Notes: generated from the letters alone by a model not told the origin. DNA of 64,000 bases from Helicobacter mustelae (GCF_900476215.1 NZ_LS483446.1:1302001-1366000), one strand, 5' to 3'; positions 1 to 9,242 are shown, counted from the first letter of the stretch. Translations and numbers: made by a program.

Positions 1-573
1 GCTCATAATACTAGAGAGATAACGACTGATTGCGCCAATAGGCTTTGCGATACTCATTTCATTATCATTCAAAATAATAATCATGGGATATTTGCGATCC
101 CCTAGTTCATTAAGCGCTTCATAAACAAGCCCTGCACTCATGCTACCATCACCAATGAGTGCTAATGGCATGCCTTTTTGGCCAGAAAGCGCAAAAGCCT
201 TTGCCACCCCTACTCCCAGAGAAATGGAAGTAGAGCTATGTCCTGCAATAAAATAATCATCTAAAGATTCTTGGGGATTGATAAATCCACTGATTCCCTG
301 AAATTGACGCAGTGTAGAAAAGCTCTCCCAACGGCCTGTGAGAAGTTTGTGTGCATATGCTTGATGGCTTACATCATAGATGAAGGGATTTTTTCTGCAA
401 TCAAAAATATGATGCATCGCCACAATCAACTCCACCGCCCCCAGGGTCGAGCTTAGATGGCCACCATTATGACTCACCACCTCCAAGATTCTCGTGCGGA
501 TCTGCGCGCACACCTCCTGCAATTGTACAACATCCATTTCTTTGAGCGCAGGCAGAGGCGGGGGGAAATTCAT
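1..573 (-). CDS. dxs: 1-deoxy-D-xylulose-5-phosphate synthase, N-terminal part
   Basis: Thiamine-diphosphate enzyme that condenses pyruvate and glyceraldehyde 3-phosphate, the first step of the MEP isoprenoid pathway, in the cytosol. About 190 codons are visible and the 3' end lies outside the window. The family signatures are SHNGGHLSSTLGAVEL near residue 35, VSHQAYAHKLLTGR near 68 and the thiamine-binding IGDGSMSAG near 145. The ATG at 573 overlaps the fliH stop by four bases (ATGA), so translation is probably coupled. The dxs-fliH-fliG-fliF order is the same as in H. pylori. Confidence 0.95.
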   Translation of the reverse strand, partial: MNFPPPLPALKEMDVVQLQEVCAQIRTRILEVVSHNGGHLSSTLGAVELIVAMHHIFDCRKNPFIYDVSHQAYAHKLLTGRWESFSTLRQFQGISGFINPQESLDDYFIAGHSSTSISLGVGVAKAFALSGQKGMPLALIGDGSMSAGLVYEALNELGDRKYPMIIILNDNEMSIAKPIGAISRYLSSIMS

Positions 574-1358
574 GATTCTGGATTGTCTAATACATTTTGC
601 TTTAATACTCGAAAGCGTGTCATCACATTGCCATCGATATTCCCAGCCTTAGAAGAGATTACCACTCCTCCTTTTGCGATGTTGTCATCTGCTTGTAGCT
701 GGATATTTTTGAGATCCAGATTCTCCCGCAAATAGGGATAATCCAGCGTATTTACGCGCAACTCTACTTGCGTGATATCCTTCATACTTTCCATGAGATT
801 ATGGCAAAGGGAGAGGGCGATTTTTTGGTGATTTTCCTCAATTTCCTTGACAATCACCTCGCGCGCGATGTCTAGAGCAATCTGTGCTAAATCCTTCTCA
901 AGCTCTTGAACCTTATTCTCAGAAAGCTTTAGAGATTTTTCCAGCGTGACCACAGCGTTGATGAGGGATTGACGCTCTTTTTGCACAGATTCTAGCATCT
1001 CTTGCCTAGCCTTCTCCTCTCCTTCTCGCAACCCCTCTTTGTATCCATCATTACGAGAAATTGCCACACGCTCCTCTAGATCGCTTTGCTGTTTTTCTAC
1101 CTGCAACTGCATTTTGGCAAGCGAGGAGGCAAGCTCATCGGTTTTTTGGAGCAAGCGCTCAATAAGCTCTTTTTCAAAGCTATTTGCAGGCGTGCTTTGC
1201 ATCTGCTGTGCCGGAGCAGCAGGGGAAGGAGTGATGTCATCTGTAGGCATTTCTTTGCCAATGGTTTTGAATTGGTATTTCTGGATATTGTGATTTTCCA
1301 TTTTGGATTGATAAATTAGGTCTTGCTGACTGGAATCATTCGACAATATCATCTTCAT
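570..1358 (-). CDS. fliH: Flagellar export-apparatus regulator FliH
   Basis: FliH binds and restrains the export ATPase FliI and links it to the C-ring. The protein is 262 residues, with a Pro/Ala/Gln-rich N-terminal stretch (about 40-60), a long charged coiled coil (about 60-160) rich in Glu, Gln and Lys, and a FliH/YscL-like C-terminal domain. The start overlaps the end of fliG by about 20 bp; an internal ATG at 1352 is the alternative. The call rests on position between fliG and dxs and on overall composition, since FliH sequences diverge strongly. Confidence 0.9.
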   Translation of the reverse strand: MKMILSNDSSQQDLIYQSKMENHNIQKYQFKTIGKEMPTDDITPSPAAPAQQMQSTPANSFEKELIERLLQKTDELASSLAKMQLQVEKQQSDLEERVAISRNDGYKEGLREGEEKARQEMLESVQKERQSLINAVVTLEKSLKLSENKVQELEKDLAQIALDIAREVIVKEIEENHQKIALSLCHNLMESMKDITQVELRVNTLDYPYLRENLDLKNIQLQADDNIAKGGVVISSKAGNIDGNVMTRFRVLKQNVLDNPES

Positions 1359-2367
1359 CTCCTATTTGGATTAATCCTTGATCTGAGAGATTTTGTACAA
1401 TCTCTACGATCTTTCTCTGCGCCGCCTCAATATCACGTACCTTGACAGCACCCAAAAACTGCATTTCCTCAACAAATTGCTCACTTGCCCTTGTGCTCAT
1501 ATTGTCCAAAAATCTTTGCTTCAGCTCATCTGGAGCAGTCTTGAGCGCAAGGGTGAGTTCGCGCTTGTCCACGACTTTCAAAATCTCGCGAATGGCATTT
1601 TTGTCAAGCTTGGTGATATCTTCAAAAGTAAACATCATTTCTTTAATCTCACTAGCAAGCTGGGGTTCGAGTTGCTCGATATAAGAAATCGTAGTTTTTG
1701 CAGCCTTTTGTCCCAGACGATTGAACATCTCTGCCACCGCGCGCGGCCCACCGACCTCAACCTTATAGCTGGTAAGAGATTCGAGTTTGCCCTCTAAGAC
1801 TGTAGAGACTCTCTTGATGACTTGTGGAGGGATATCTCCTAGATTTGCCATGCGCACAGAAATTTTTGCCTTCATGTCATCCTGGAAATACCCCAGGGTC
1901 TCTGCAGCTGCCAAAGGTTCCATATGCGCTAGGATCAATGCAATGGTTTGAGGATGCTCATTGACAATAAAATCTGCGAGCTGCTGAGGGCGAACTTTTG
2001 AGAGATAGGAGAAATTTTTAGCAGACTGCATGGACTTACTAAGCTTTTCTAACACCTTCTTTGCTCCGTCTGTCCCAAGAGTGCGAATGAGCAACTCTTT
2101 AGCATATTCCAATCCACCATTATTGATATATTGATTGCTCTCTAATATCACATAAAATTCCTCCAAGACCTCTGCTCCGATAGCCTTGTCGGTGCCATTG
2201 AGCTGGATGATATGCTTGCTAATTTCTGAAATGCTCTCCACATCCAAATGTCGGAAAATCTCTGCTGTGAGATCTTCGCCAATCTGTATCAAAAGAATCG
2301 CAATCTTTTCTGCCATAGAAAACTCATCATATTGAGCCTTCTGTTTAGGATTTAAGTTCACTGCCAT
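1336..2367 (-). CDS. fliG: Flagellar motor switch protein FliG
   Basis: Rotor protein of the C-ring that contacts MotA and sets rotation direction. It has 343 residues, the usual length. Three FliG domains can be followed: the N-terminal domain that binds FliF (about 1-110), a middle domain with the conserved NEHPQTIALILAHM segment (EHPQ at 137-140), and a C-terminal torque domain (about 225-340) with charged helices. It lies 18 bp after fliF and overlaps fliH, so the three genes are probably co-transcribed. Confidence 0.97.
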   Translation of the reverse strand: MAVNLNPKQKAQYDEFSMAEKIAILLIQIGEDLTAEIFRHLDVESISEISKHIIQLNGTDKAIGAEVLEEFYVILESNQYINNGGLEYAKELLIRTLGTDGAKKVLEKLSKSMQSAKNFSYLSKVRPQQLADFIVNEHPQTIALILAHMEPLAAAETLGYFQDDMKAKISVRMANLGDIPPQVIKRVSTVLEGKLESLTSYKVEVGGPRAVAEMFNRLGQKAAKTTISYIEQLEPQLASEIKEMMFTFEDITKLDKNAIREILKVVDKRELTLALKTAPDELKQRFLDNMSTRASEQFVEEMQFLGAVKVRDIEAAQRKIVEIVQNLSDQGLIQIGDEDDIVE

Positions 2368-2385
2368 CTTCTCTCCTTGGACGGA

Positions 2386-4086
2386 TTATTTCATATCTGG
2401 ATTGATTTCATCTTTGATCAGCGTTTTAAATAGCATGGCAATTTCCTCGGGCTTCTTCTCGATGATGTTTTTTGTCTTTTCTAGCAAAACATCATACCGC
2501 ACTTCCTCTTCATTGAAATTCTTGCCAATACCAAGCTGCTCTTCCACTCTCTTCCTCATTTCGCTAAATTTATTGACGTCCTCATCTTCGTCGTCAGTGG
2601 CCTCAAATAAAGACTCCACCTTCTCCTCTTCGTTGTTCTGTGTCTCTAGCATGCGCTCTGCAAAGGGAACGATGATCTTGCGATAAAAAATAAAAATAAT
2701 GAGTGCCACAATGAGATATTTTAACAGCGGCGTAAAGGGCTTTAGATACATTTCCAATTTGCTAGCAAATCGATCCATCTTGCCCTCTGGCACAAAGGTC
2801 TGGCTCTTAGCATTAAATTCAAAATTACTCACTGTGACATCATCACCACGCTTTTGATTATAGCCAATGGCCTGTTTGACTAGGAGGTTGATTTTTTCCA
2901 TTTCTGCTTCACTCAAAGGGACAAATTCCATATGCTCTAGCCCATCTTCTTTATTGAGCACGCGCTTATAGCGTCCATCCACCACGACCGCAGCAGAGAG
3001 CCTTGTGAGCACGCCAAATTCTCCCTTAATCTCATTGACAGTTTTTCCCACTTCATAATTTGTAGTATTTTGGGTTTTTTCGTATTTCTCTCTACCATTT
3101 TGGCTATCTAGGCCCTGCACAGGCCCAATGTTACTCACCGCCCCTGGTACACCGCCAATCTGCTTCTCTTGGGCCCCCTCTCTTTTTTCTTCCAAGTTTT
3201 GCTCGCTGCGCACAACATTATTGGGGTCATAGATCTCTTGCAGGCTCTTACGCTGGGAAAAGTCAAAATCTGCATTGACCTTAGCCACCACCTTATCCTC
3301 GCCACCCACTACTGGAGAGAGGATGTTCAAAATCTTTGCCTCCAAGGCACGTTCGATATTTTGCTTGTATTTCAATTGCGCAGCAGCCACTTCTTTGGAA
3401 GATGTGATCTCATCATCCTCTCCTAGCGGCTCACCATTCTGGCTTACCAATTTGACATTTTCCACCGTGAGATTGGGAATGGCTGCAGCCACGAGATTTT
3501 TGATTCCAAAGATCTGGGCGCTAGTTAGTGCTGCACCCTGTCTGATACCAAGCATGACCGAGGCTGTGGGAGGAGTTTGTTGGCTGACAAATACCGAGCT
3601 TTTTGGCATGGCAATCAATACATTTGCTTTTTGGATGGGAGCTAGGGATTCGATGGTACGGGAAAGCTCCCCTTCGATGGCACGCAGGAATTTGACACGA
3701 TGCTCCTCATCTGTCATGCCAAAATCCTTGGTATCAAAAATCTCAAATCCCACCTTGCTATTTTTGGGGATCCCTTGAGAAGCAAGCTCAATGCGCTGCT
3801 CATAGACCTTGTCTCTGGGGATGAGAATCGTCTCTTCATTGGGGATTTTATAAGGGATTTGGTTTTGTTGAAGATGCTGGATGATGAGGGCATTATCTCC
3901 TGGGGTGAGTCCCTCAAAAAGTACTGAATAGCCATCGCTGCGGCTTTTTCCATTGGTGGCAAATACGATCAGAAACACAAAAAACGCAATGGCTGCAATC
4001 ACGCCCCCAATCACGATAACGCGCTGCTTCTTGCTAAAGCGCTGGAAAAAATTTAATATTTGAGAAAAAACCGCCCTTAGATCCAA
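2386..4086 (-). CDS. fliF: Flagellar MS-ring protein FliF
   Basis: Forms the inner-membrane MS-ring on which the flagellar basal body is built. 566 residues. A transmembrane helix lies near residues 22-44 and a second near 452-475, flanking a large periplasmic part with the YscJ/FliF fold; the acidic C-terminal tail (EATDDEDEDVNKFSEM region) should bind the N-terminus of FliG. First of the three flagellar genes here; hisC ends about 30 bp upstream of it. Confidence 0.97.
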   Translation of the reverse strand: MDLRAVFSQILNFFQRFSKKQRVIVIGGVIAAIAFFVFLIVFATNGKSRSDGYSVLFEGLTPGDNALIIQHLQQNQIPYKIPNEETILIPRDKVYEQRIELASQGIPKNSKVGFEIFDTKDFGMTDEEHRVKFLRAIEGELSRTIESLAPIQKANVLIAMPKSSVFVSQQTPPTASVMLGIRQGAALTSAQIFGIKNLVAAAIPNLTVENVKLVSQNGEPLGEDDEITSSKEVAAAQLKYKQNIERALEAKILNILSPVVGGEDKVVAKVNADFDFSQRKSLQEIYDPNNVVRSEQNLEEKREGAQEKQIGGVPGAVSNIGPVQGLDSQNGREKYEKTQNTTNYEVGKTVNEIKGEFGVLTRLSAAVVVDGRYKRVLNKEDGLEHMEFVPLSEAEMEKINLLVKQAIGYNQKRGDDVTVSNFEFNAKSQTFVPEGKMDRFASKLEMYLKPFTPLLKYLIVALIIFIFYRKIIVPFAERMLETQNNEEEKVESLFEATDDEDEDVNKFSEMRKRVEEQLGIGKNFNEEEVRYDVLLEKTKNIIEKKPEEIAMLFKTLIKDEINPDMK

Positions 4087-4116
4087 AAATTACCTCAGAC
4101 AAAAATGTGTGCTATT

Positions 4117-5214
4117 TTACGATAAAAATGCTTGCAAAAAACTAAAAACCTTGAGATTTTGCTCCTCTGTGCCGATGGTGATTCTCACTGCATTCATCCC
4201 ATAAGAGGCCAGATCTCTGATGATGATCCCTTTTTGCATGAAGGCCTCTGCAAGCGCGCTGCTATTTAGCCTTTTTCCCTCGCAAAAAAATACGATGAAA
4301 TTGCTCCAAGAATCCAGATATTCAATACCATGAGCATCGGCAAAATCCTTGTATTTCTGCATTTCTGTGAAATTCTTTGCGATACATTCTCTCACAAATA
4401 CCTCATCACCAAGTGCAGCACAGGCAGCCTCCAAGCTCAAAGTCCCCACATTAAAGGGCGGGCGCATCTTATAGAGCTGAGAAATCAAGGATTTTTCTGC
4501 GATGCCATATCCCATGCGCATCCCCCCTAATCCATAAGCCTTAGAAAAAGTCCGCAGCAAAATCACATTGCCAAAGCGCTCAAAAAGCTTGGGATCTAGT
4601 GCTTTTTTTGGATCCTTGTAGCTAGCATATTCCTGATAGGCTCCATCTAAAATCACCAAACACTCCTTATCAATGTTTTCCAAAAACTCCTCCACCGCCT
4701 TTGCATCTAGACACTCTCCTAGAGGATTATTGGGGGTGCACAAAAAAATAATCTCTGGTTTATGCGCAGCATAGAGGTCTAGAAATTCCTCCAAATCATG
4801 CTCATGGCTAGTAGTTTTTAGCACCTGGGCACCAACTTGCTTGGCATAGATCTCATACATCGCAAAGGTAATCCCTGCCATCAAAACCTTGCTTTTCTCA
4901 TTGCATTTGGCGCGCACGCAAAACTCAAGGATCTGATCACTCCCCGCTCCGATGATGAGATTCTCTGGACTGATGTGAAATTTTTGTGAGAGCAAGGCTT
5001 TGAGCGCACTCATAGAATCATCAGGATAAAGATTAATGAAAGAGAGTTTTTTTTGCAATGCCTCTAATACGAGTTTTGAGCAGCCATAGGGATTTTCATT
5101 GCTGGCTAGCTTGATGACCTCTTGGGGTTTAATTCCATATTTTTCTACCACTTCCTCGATGGGGCGCCCAGCCTGATAGGTTTTTATGGCATTGAGACAA
5201 GGATTGAAATGCAT
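4117..5214 (-). CDS. hisC: Histidinol-phosphate / aromatic aminotransferase
   Basis: Fold-type I PLP aminotransferase that interconverts imidazole-acetol phosphate and histidinol phosphate. 365 residues. Visible signatures are ASNENPYG (37-44), the CTPNNPLGE segment (159-167) and the PLP lysine motif RTFSKAYGLGGMR with Lys225. The next gene upstream is a PHP-type phosphatase of the kind that dephosphorylates histidinol phosphate, so the pair could supply consecutive steps of histidine synthesis. HisC homologues can also act on aromatic amino acids, so the in vivo substrate is not certain. A gap of about 9 bp from the upstream gene suggests one operon. Confidence 0.9.
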   Translation of the reverse strand: MHFNPCLNAIKTYQAGRPIEEVVEKYGIKPQEVIKLASNENPYGCSKLVLEALQKKLSFINLYPDDSMSALKALLSQKFHISPENLIIGAGSDQILEFCVRAKCNEKSKVLMAGITFAMYEIYAKQVGAQVLKTTSHEHDLEEFLDLYAAHKPEIIFLCTPNNPLGECLDAKAVEEFLENIDKECLVILDGAYQEYASYKDPKKALDPKLFERFGNVILLRTFSKAYGLGGMRMGYGIAEKSLISQLYKMRPPFNVGTLSLEAACAALGDEVFVRECIAKNFTEMQKYKDFADAHGIEYLDSWSNFIVFFCEGKRLNSSALAEAFMQKGIIIRDLASYGMNAVRITIGTEEQNLKVFSFLQAFLS

Positions 5215-5223
5215 GAGAAGCTC

Positions 5224-6015
5224 CTAAAATTCATAGATTTGTTTTTGCTTTTGCACAAAAAACACACCCTGCTTGTAACCTGCTTGATACGCAAGATCTA
5301 AGCAGATCTCATAGCCATAGCCAATATGCTCTATTTGATGAGCATCCGAACCAAAGGTGATCTCCACGCCTAGCTCATGGGCTAAGCGCAAAATCTCAAG
5401 GCTTGGGTATTGCTCTGCGATAGGTTTGCGAAGGCCCGAGGCATTGATCTCTAAGGCAAGCCCATTGGCAGCGATGGCATGCAAGGTAGAGGCAATCTTA
5501 TCCCAAACTTCAGGGGGAGGCTGGTGATGGAAAACCTTTAGCAAATCCAAATGCCCCACCACCTGGAACAATCCGCTTTGAGCCATTTGCGCAATGGCAT
5601 CCAAATACTCCTGCCAACACTGCAGCATGTCGCGCTTTTTGTACTCGCCCATAAATTCTGGATTATCAAAACCCCAATCACCCAAAAAATGCACCGAGCC
5701 AATCAGATAATCCAGCCTAGCAGAAAAAATCTCTTTTGGCACAAGCTCTTTTCGCGCTGGGAAAAAATCCACCTCCAAGCCCAGCAAAACCTCAATTTTA
5801 CCTTGATATTTTTCTTTGAGCGCCAAGATCTCTGCGCAGTAATCTTGAAATTCACAAATCCCCATGCGATAATCCCTATCAAAATCCATAGGGTTGTGAC
5901 AGGAAAAGCCAAACACATCAATCTTTTTAGCAATGGCTTTTTGTACATATTCTTCTGGGGTGCCGCTGGCATGTTTGCAGCGAGGGGTGTGATTGTGAAG
6001 ATCAACTCGCATCAT
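5224..6015 (-). CDS. PHP-family phosphatase, histidinol-phosphatase-like
   Basis: Metal-dependent phosphoesterase of the PHP family. The first metal-binding motif, RVDLHNHTPRCKHASG, is at the extreme N-terminus and a late motif, FGSDAHQIEHIGYG, is near residue 223, as in HisK-type histidinol phosphatases. 263 residues, typical of HisK (about 265). The start overlaps rsfS by four bases and hisC follows at once. The adjacency to hisC favours histidinol-phosphate phosphatase activity, but that is inference from context. Confidence 0.82.
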   Translation of the reverse strand: MMRVDLHNHTPRCKHASGTPEEYVQKAIAKKIDVFGFSCHNPMDFDRDYRMGICEFQDYCAEILALKEKYQGKIEVLLGLEVDFFPARKELVPKEIFSARLDYLIGSVHFLGDWGFDNPEFMGEYKKRDMLQCWQEYLDAIAQMAQSGLFQVVGHLDLLKVFHHQPPPEVWDKIASTLHAIAANGLALEINASGLRKPIAEQYPSLEILRLAHELGVEITFGSDAHQIEHIGYGYEICLDLAYQAGYKQGVFFVQKQKQIYEF

Positions 6016-6341
6016 CTTTGTGCTAGCTCTTGCTTCAAAAACTCTTCGAGATTAAATTTTTTGCGATGATTTTGGGTGAAAAGGTGGATCATGATATCCC
6101 CTAAATCCACCACAATCCAATCTTCGCTCTCCTCATCCACAGAGTAAAAATGCTCCCCTCTTGGCTTGAGCTCGGTTTTAAGCAGGTCTAGCAAGGCATA
6201 GGTATGCCTCCCTGCCATGGATGTAGCAATAATGACATAATCTACGATATAGTCCTTTTCTCGCACATCAATGCATTCAATGTCTTCTGCCTTCTTGCTT
6301 CCAAGGATCTCTATGATAAAATCCAGTCTCTCTTGTCTCAA
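6012..6341 (-). CDS. rsfS: Ribosomal silencing factor RsfS
   Basis: Binds ribosomal protein uL14 and blocks subunit joining when nutrients run short. 109 residues, the expected size, with the family segments DYVIIATSMAGRHTYAL and DWIVVDLGDIMIHLF. The gene overlaps nadD upstream and the PHP gene downstream by four bases each (ATGA type), so the series nikR-nadD-rsfS-PHP-hisC is likely one transcript. NadD-RsfS pairing is very common in bacteria. Confidence 0.93.
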   Translation of the reverse strand: MRQERLDFIIEILGSKKAEDIECIDVREKDYIVDYVIIATSMAGRHTYALLDLLKTELKPRGEHFYSVDEESEDWIVVDLGDIMIHLFTQNHRKKFNLEEFLKQELAQR

Positions 6342-6892
6342 ATTTGCTCCTTAAAATTTTCCAATACTTCTTGCAAGATCAAAGATGGAATCCACGCTCT
6401 CTCCAATCCCTTGCTCGCGCGAATCTGCGTGGAAGAAATGGGAACAGTGATATTTTTAAGGCAGATCTCCTGCCCCACTTTGGAGGGGAATTCAAACCCC
6501 TCGCGCCGCACCATAATAAATCGTACCTTTTTTTTGAGCTCATCAACTCTATGCCATTGATGCAATGTAGCAAAATTATCCTCACCCAAGATCACATCGA
6601 TTTGGCTGGGCTTATAGCGATCTTCTAAATACTCTATAGTCTGTATGGTATAGGTAATCTTGTGAGTAATTTCATAATCACTCACCAATACCTTATCCCA
6701 TTCTCCACAAATCTTCCTCATCCATTTGAGTCGAAGCTTCTCGCTGAAGATACAGGGGAATTTCAATGGATTGTGATAGGCCACCATCACGACGAGCAAA
6801 TCCATGGGGATGGATTTGGACACCTCTTTGATAATCTCAATATGAGCAATATGCGGAGGATCAAAGCTCCCCCCATACAGGACTAAATGCAT
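6338..6892 (-). CDS. nadD: Nicotinate-nucleotide adenylyltransferase
   Basis: Adenylates nicotinate mononucleotide in NAD synthesis. The nucleotidyltransferase motif GSFDPPHIAH sits at residues 7-16 and the C-terminal ISSTQIRA motif near 160. 184 residues from the ATG at 6892. The frame stays open upstream into nikR, but only this ATG puts the GSFDPPH motif at the N-terminus, and it overlaps the nikR TGA by one base (TGATG), a typical coupled start. Confidence 0.94.
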   Translation of the reverse strand: MHLVLYGGSFDPPHIAHIEIIKEVSKSIPMDLLVVMVAYHNPLKFPCIFSEKLRLKWMRKICGEWDKVLVSDYEITHKITYTIQTIEYLEDRYKPSQIDVILGEDNFATLHQWHRVDELKKKVRFIMVRREGFEFPSKVGQEICLKNITVPISSTQIRASKGLERAWIPSLILQEVLENFKEQI

Positions 6893-7338
6893 CAAAGATC
6901 TTTGGGGAAATGACCAGTTTGCGTGAGTTTGGAGAATTTCACTCCCTTGAGTCCAGCAATCTCCAAAGCAATCTGATGAATGTCTGCACTCTTGCCTCGG
7001 AAGATGATGGTCTCCAAGCAATTGTGATGATCTAAGTGGACATGCGTGGTACATAGAATCTCAGTATCTGCGCTATGCTGGATGTCAATCATGCGCTGAT
7101 TGAGCTCCCTTTGGTGGTGATCATACACAATCACAAACACCGCCACCTTATCCTCGCTATTGTCATCTTTTTCCCAACTTTCCTGGACAATCTTCTCTCG
7201 AATCAAATCGCGTATCACCTCTGATCGAGAGGCATAACCTTGATTGGTGAGGCGAGCATCCAAATTGTCCAAGAGGTTTTTCTGCAGTGACACAGAAAAA
7301 CGCATAAGGGAGTTTTTTTCCTTTTCCATAGTCCGCAT
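6892..7338 (-). CDS. nikR: Nickel-responsive regulator NikR
   Basis: Ribbon-helix-helix repressor/activator that senses Ni(II) and in gastric helicobacters controls urease and nickel and iron uptake. I chose the ATG at 7338 because AAGGA lies at the right distance upstream; this gives 148 residues, the length I recall for H. pylori NikR. The N-terminal RHH DNA-binding part is about 10-55 and the ACT-like nickel domain follows, with the ligands His88, His99, His101 and Cys107 all present. A longer in-frame start at 7368 has no good ribosome site. Leads the nadD-rsfS-PHP-hisC series. Confidence 0.96.
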   Translation of the reverse strand: MRTMEKEKNSLMRFSVSLQKNLLDNLDARLTNQGYASRSEVIRDLIREKIVQESWEKDDNSEDKVAVFVIVYDHHQRELNQRMIDIQHSADTEILCTTHVHLDHHNCLETIIFRGKSADIHQIALEIAGLKGVKFSKLTQTGHFPKDL

Positions 7339-7768
7339 TGAGAATCCTTTTTCTTTGAATTCTAGCAAAATTCAAGGAAAAAAACAGTCAAAATTACACA
7401 AAAATATGAAAAATGAAACCCATTTCTATGAAAATTTCACCACTGCTTTGCATATGCAAAATTCACGCGCCAGTCACCGCCCTGATGCAAACATGAGTCA
7501 GGAATAGACTACCTGCACACTAGGCGGGGTTGTTTGAGTCCAGCAATCTCCAATTATTGGCAAATTCACAGAGGCCAATACAAAAAGCATCAAATAGACC
7601 CAAAAAATACTCGCCGCCAATGCCAAAAACACACTAACAAAAAAAGCACTATCCAAAATGATTACCAGCTTTGGAGGGTCATGGAAATATTCCAAAGTCT
7701 TAGCACAAATTATGAGAAACTTTCCCAGAAATGTGCTAGAATTTAAGAAAAACGATGAAATAAAAACA
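7339..7768. other. Intergenic region between nikR and a PepSY-type gene
   Basis: About 430 bp separate the divergent genes. Two things stand out. First, bases 7534-7553 repeat exactly 20 bases of the 3' part of nikR (6947-6966). Second, a 7-bp inverted repeat, TAGCACA (7701-7707) and TGTGCTA (7732-7738), is centred about 50 bp before the plus-strand gene and could be an operator. A minus-strand reading frame at 7498-7695 looks membrane-like, but I see no family or ribosome site for it. No clear nikR promoter was recognised. Confidence 0.4.
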
Positions 7769-8320
7769 ATGAAAAAAATCAGGCACTTTTTTAGAAAATT
7801 CCATATTTATGCAAGCATATTTTTTCTTCCCATGGCGCTGCTTTATACCATCACTGGCATTTTGTACATCTCTGGAATCCGCCAAGACCACAATCTAGGG
7901 CAGCAGAAATTTAGTATCTTTGCCAAGGATCCCATACAAGATCTAAGAAGCTTTACTCTAGATTTTCTCAAAGAAAATCACCTAGCCATTCCCTCAGACA
8001 CTGCGCTCAAAAAAGACTCTCGAGGCAAGGGTTTTGTGATGGGAAGTGCGGGATATTTCATCACCATTGAAAAGAAGGAAAAAAGCATCAATATAACCAC
8101 CAATAAGCGCAGCTTTATTGGTAATAGCATCATGCTTCACAAAGCCAAGGTCGCAAAACCCTTTGTCATCTTTAGCATCGTTTTTAGCGCCATGCTCTTG
8201 CTCTTTTATTTCAGTGCCTTTGTCATGACTTCTTGGTGTTCTCAAAATCGCAAGGCCAGTTTATTATTTTTCTTACTGGGACTACTTACTACCATAACTA
8301 CAGCGCTTGCGAGTCTTTAG
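7769..8320 (+). CDS. PepSY-associated transmembrane-helix protein
   Basis: Small membrane protein of the PepSY_TM/DUF type, 183 residues from the ATG at 7769. The N-terminus reads KIRHFFRKFHIYAS, typical of the first amphipathic and transmembrane helix of iron-reductase-like PepSY proteins. A transmembrane span lies near 14-35, a soluble segment near 45-120, and two further spans near 130-152 and 163-181. Relatives often sit beside metal-uptake genes, and nikR is the divergent neighbour, so a metal-linked role is possible but unproven. The 3' end overlaps the convergent hydrolase gene by 23 bp. Confidence 0.7.
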   Translation: MKKIRHFFRKFHIYASIFFLPMALLYTITGILYISGIRQDHNLGQQKFSIFAKDPIQDLRSFTLDFLKENHLAIPSDTALKKDSRGKGFVMGSAGYFITIEKKEKSINITTNKRSFIGNSIMLHKAKVAKPFVIFSIVFSAMLLLFYFSAFVMTSWCSQNRKASLLFFLLGLLTTITTALASL

Positions 8321-9242
8321 GCTTGTGGGCGTGGAACCACTCCAAAAAATCTGCAAAATATTTTTCTTTTCCCACTTCGTTAAATACCTCATGACGACAA
8401 TGGGCATAGAGCTTGAGATCCACATCCACAAACCCCTGATCACGCAGATGGTTATAGGCCTTTTTTACCCCCCTGCCAAAGGCACCACAAGCATCCTCCA
8501 ACCCACTCATCATCAAGATAGGGAGTCTGGGACAGGGCAGAGGCTTAGGATAATCAGAAAAGACTCTATCTAACCCCTGGAAGAGATTGCCAAAGCTATT
8601 GAGCGTAAAGAGAAAATGCGCCTTCCTATCTTCATCATAGGCCTCCACCACAGAAATATCACTGCAGATCCAATGAGACTTACTATAGGGCTTGGTTTTC
8701 CTGAAATGTCTATTAAATTTTCCTAGAGAAAATCTAAAGATGAGCTGTTGTGCAAGGGCGGAGAGATCCCTTTTAAGATGAATCTTTTGCAGAGAAAAAC
8801 AAAGCCTAGCGCCAAAAGAGGCAAGGAAAACTGGAGAGGGGCTGCCTGTGAGCACCAACATCGCGATGCTTGGCGCATAGATTTGTATATAGCGACGCGC
8901 TAGCAAGGATCCCATGCTATGGCCAATCATGATGACTTTGGCATTGGGATTCTCTTCATGGATGAGGTCATTTAGATTTTTCATGTCTTGCATAGCTTTT
9001 TCAAAGCCATCCCCTCCCATCTCTCCTAGATACACAGGCCCGCCGATACTCTCTCCATGCCCGCGATGATCATTGATATAGACACGAAAGCCCTCGCGTG
9101 TAAGGCTTTGGCATAGCCATACATAGCGTTTCCTATGCTCGATCATACCATGTGCGATCTGCACAACATAGCCATTGAAATGCTCTGGCTCATACACATC
9201 AAAAATAACATTTCCAAAATCACTTTGTAGTTTTCGCATCAT
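8298..9242 (-). CDS. Alpha/beta hydrolase, monoglyceride lipase / lysophospholipase type
   Basis: Serine hydrolase of the S33 / Hydrolase_4 group. The oxyanion segment AHGMIEHRKRY (30-40), the DHRGHGES turn (58-65) and the nucleophile elbow IGHSMGS (Ser109) are canonical for lysophospholipase L2 / monoacylglycerol lipase relatives; a late Asp (GLEDACG) and His (AHCRHEVFNE) complete the triad. 314 residues, no signal peptide, so probably cytosolic or membrane-peripheral. The exact lipid substrate cannot be read from sequence. Confidence 0.85.
   Translation of the reverse strand: MMRKLQSDFGNVIFDVYEPEHFNGYVVQIAHGMIEHRKRYVWLCQSLTREGFRVYINDHRGHGESIGGPVYLGEMGGDGFEKAMQDMKNLNDLIHEENPNAKVIMIGHSMGSLLARRYIQIYAPSIAMLVLTGSPSPVFLASFGARLCFSLQKIHLKRDLSALAQQLIFRFSLGKFNRHFRKTKPYSKSHWICSDISVVEAYDEDRKAHFLFTLNSFGNLFQGLDRVFSDYPKPLPCPRLPILMMSGLEDACGAFGRGVKKAYNHLRDQGFVDVDLKLYAHCRHEVFNEVGKEKYFADFLEWFHAHKPKDSQAL

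Noticed and set aside
6893-7054. Upstream extension of nadD
   Set aside because: It lies wholly inside nikR; the nucleotidyltransferase motif demands the start at 6892.
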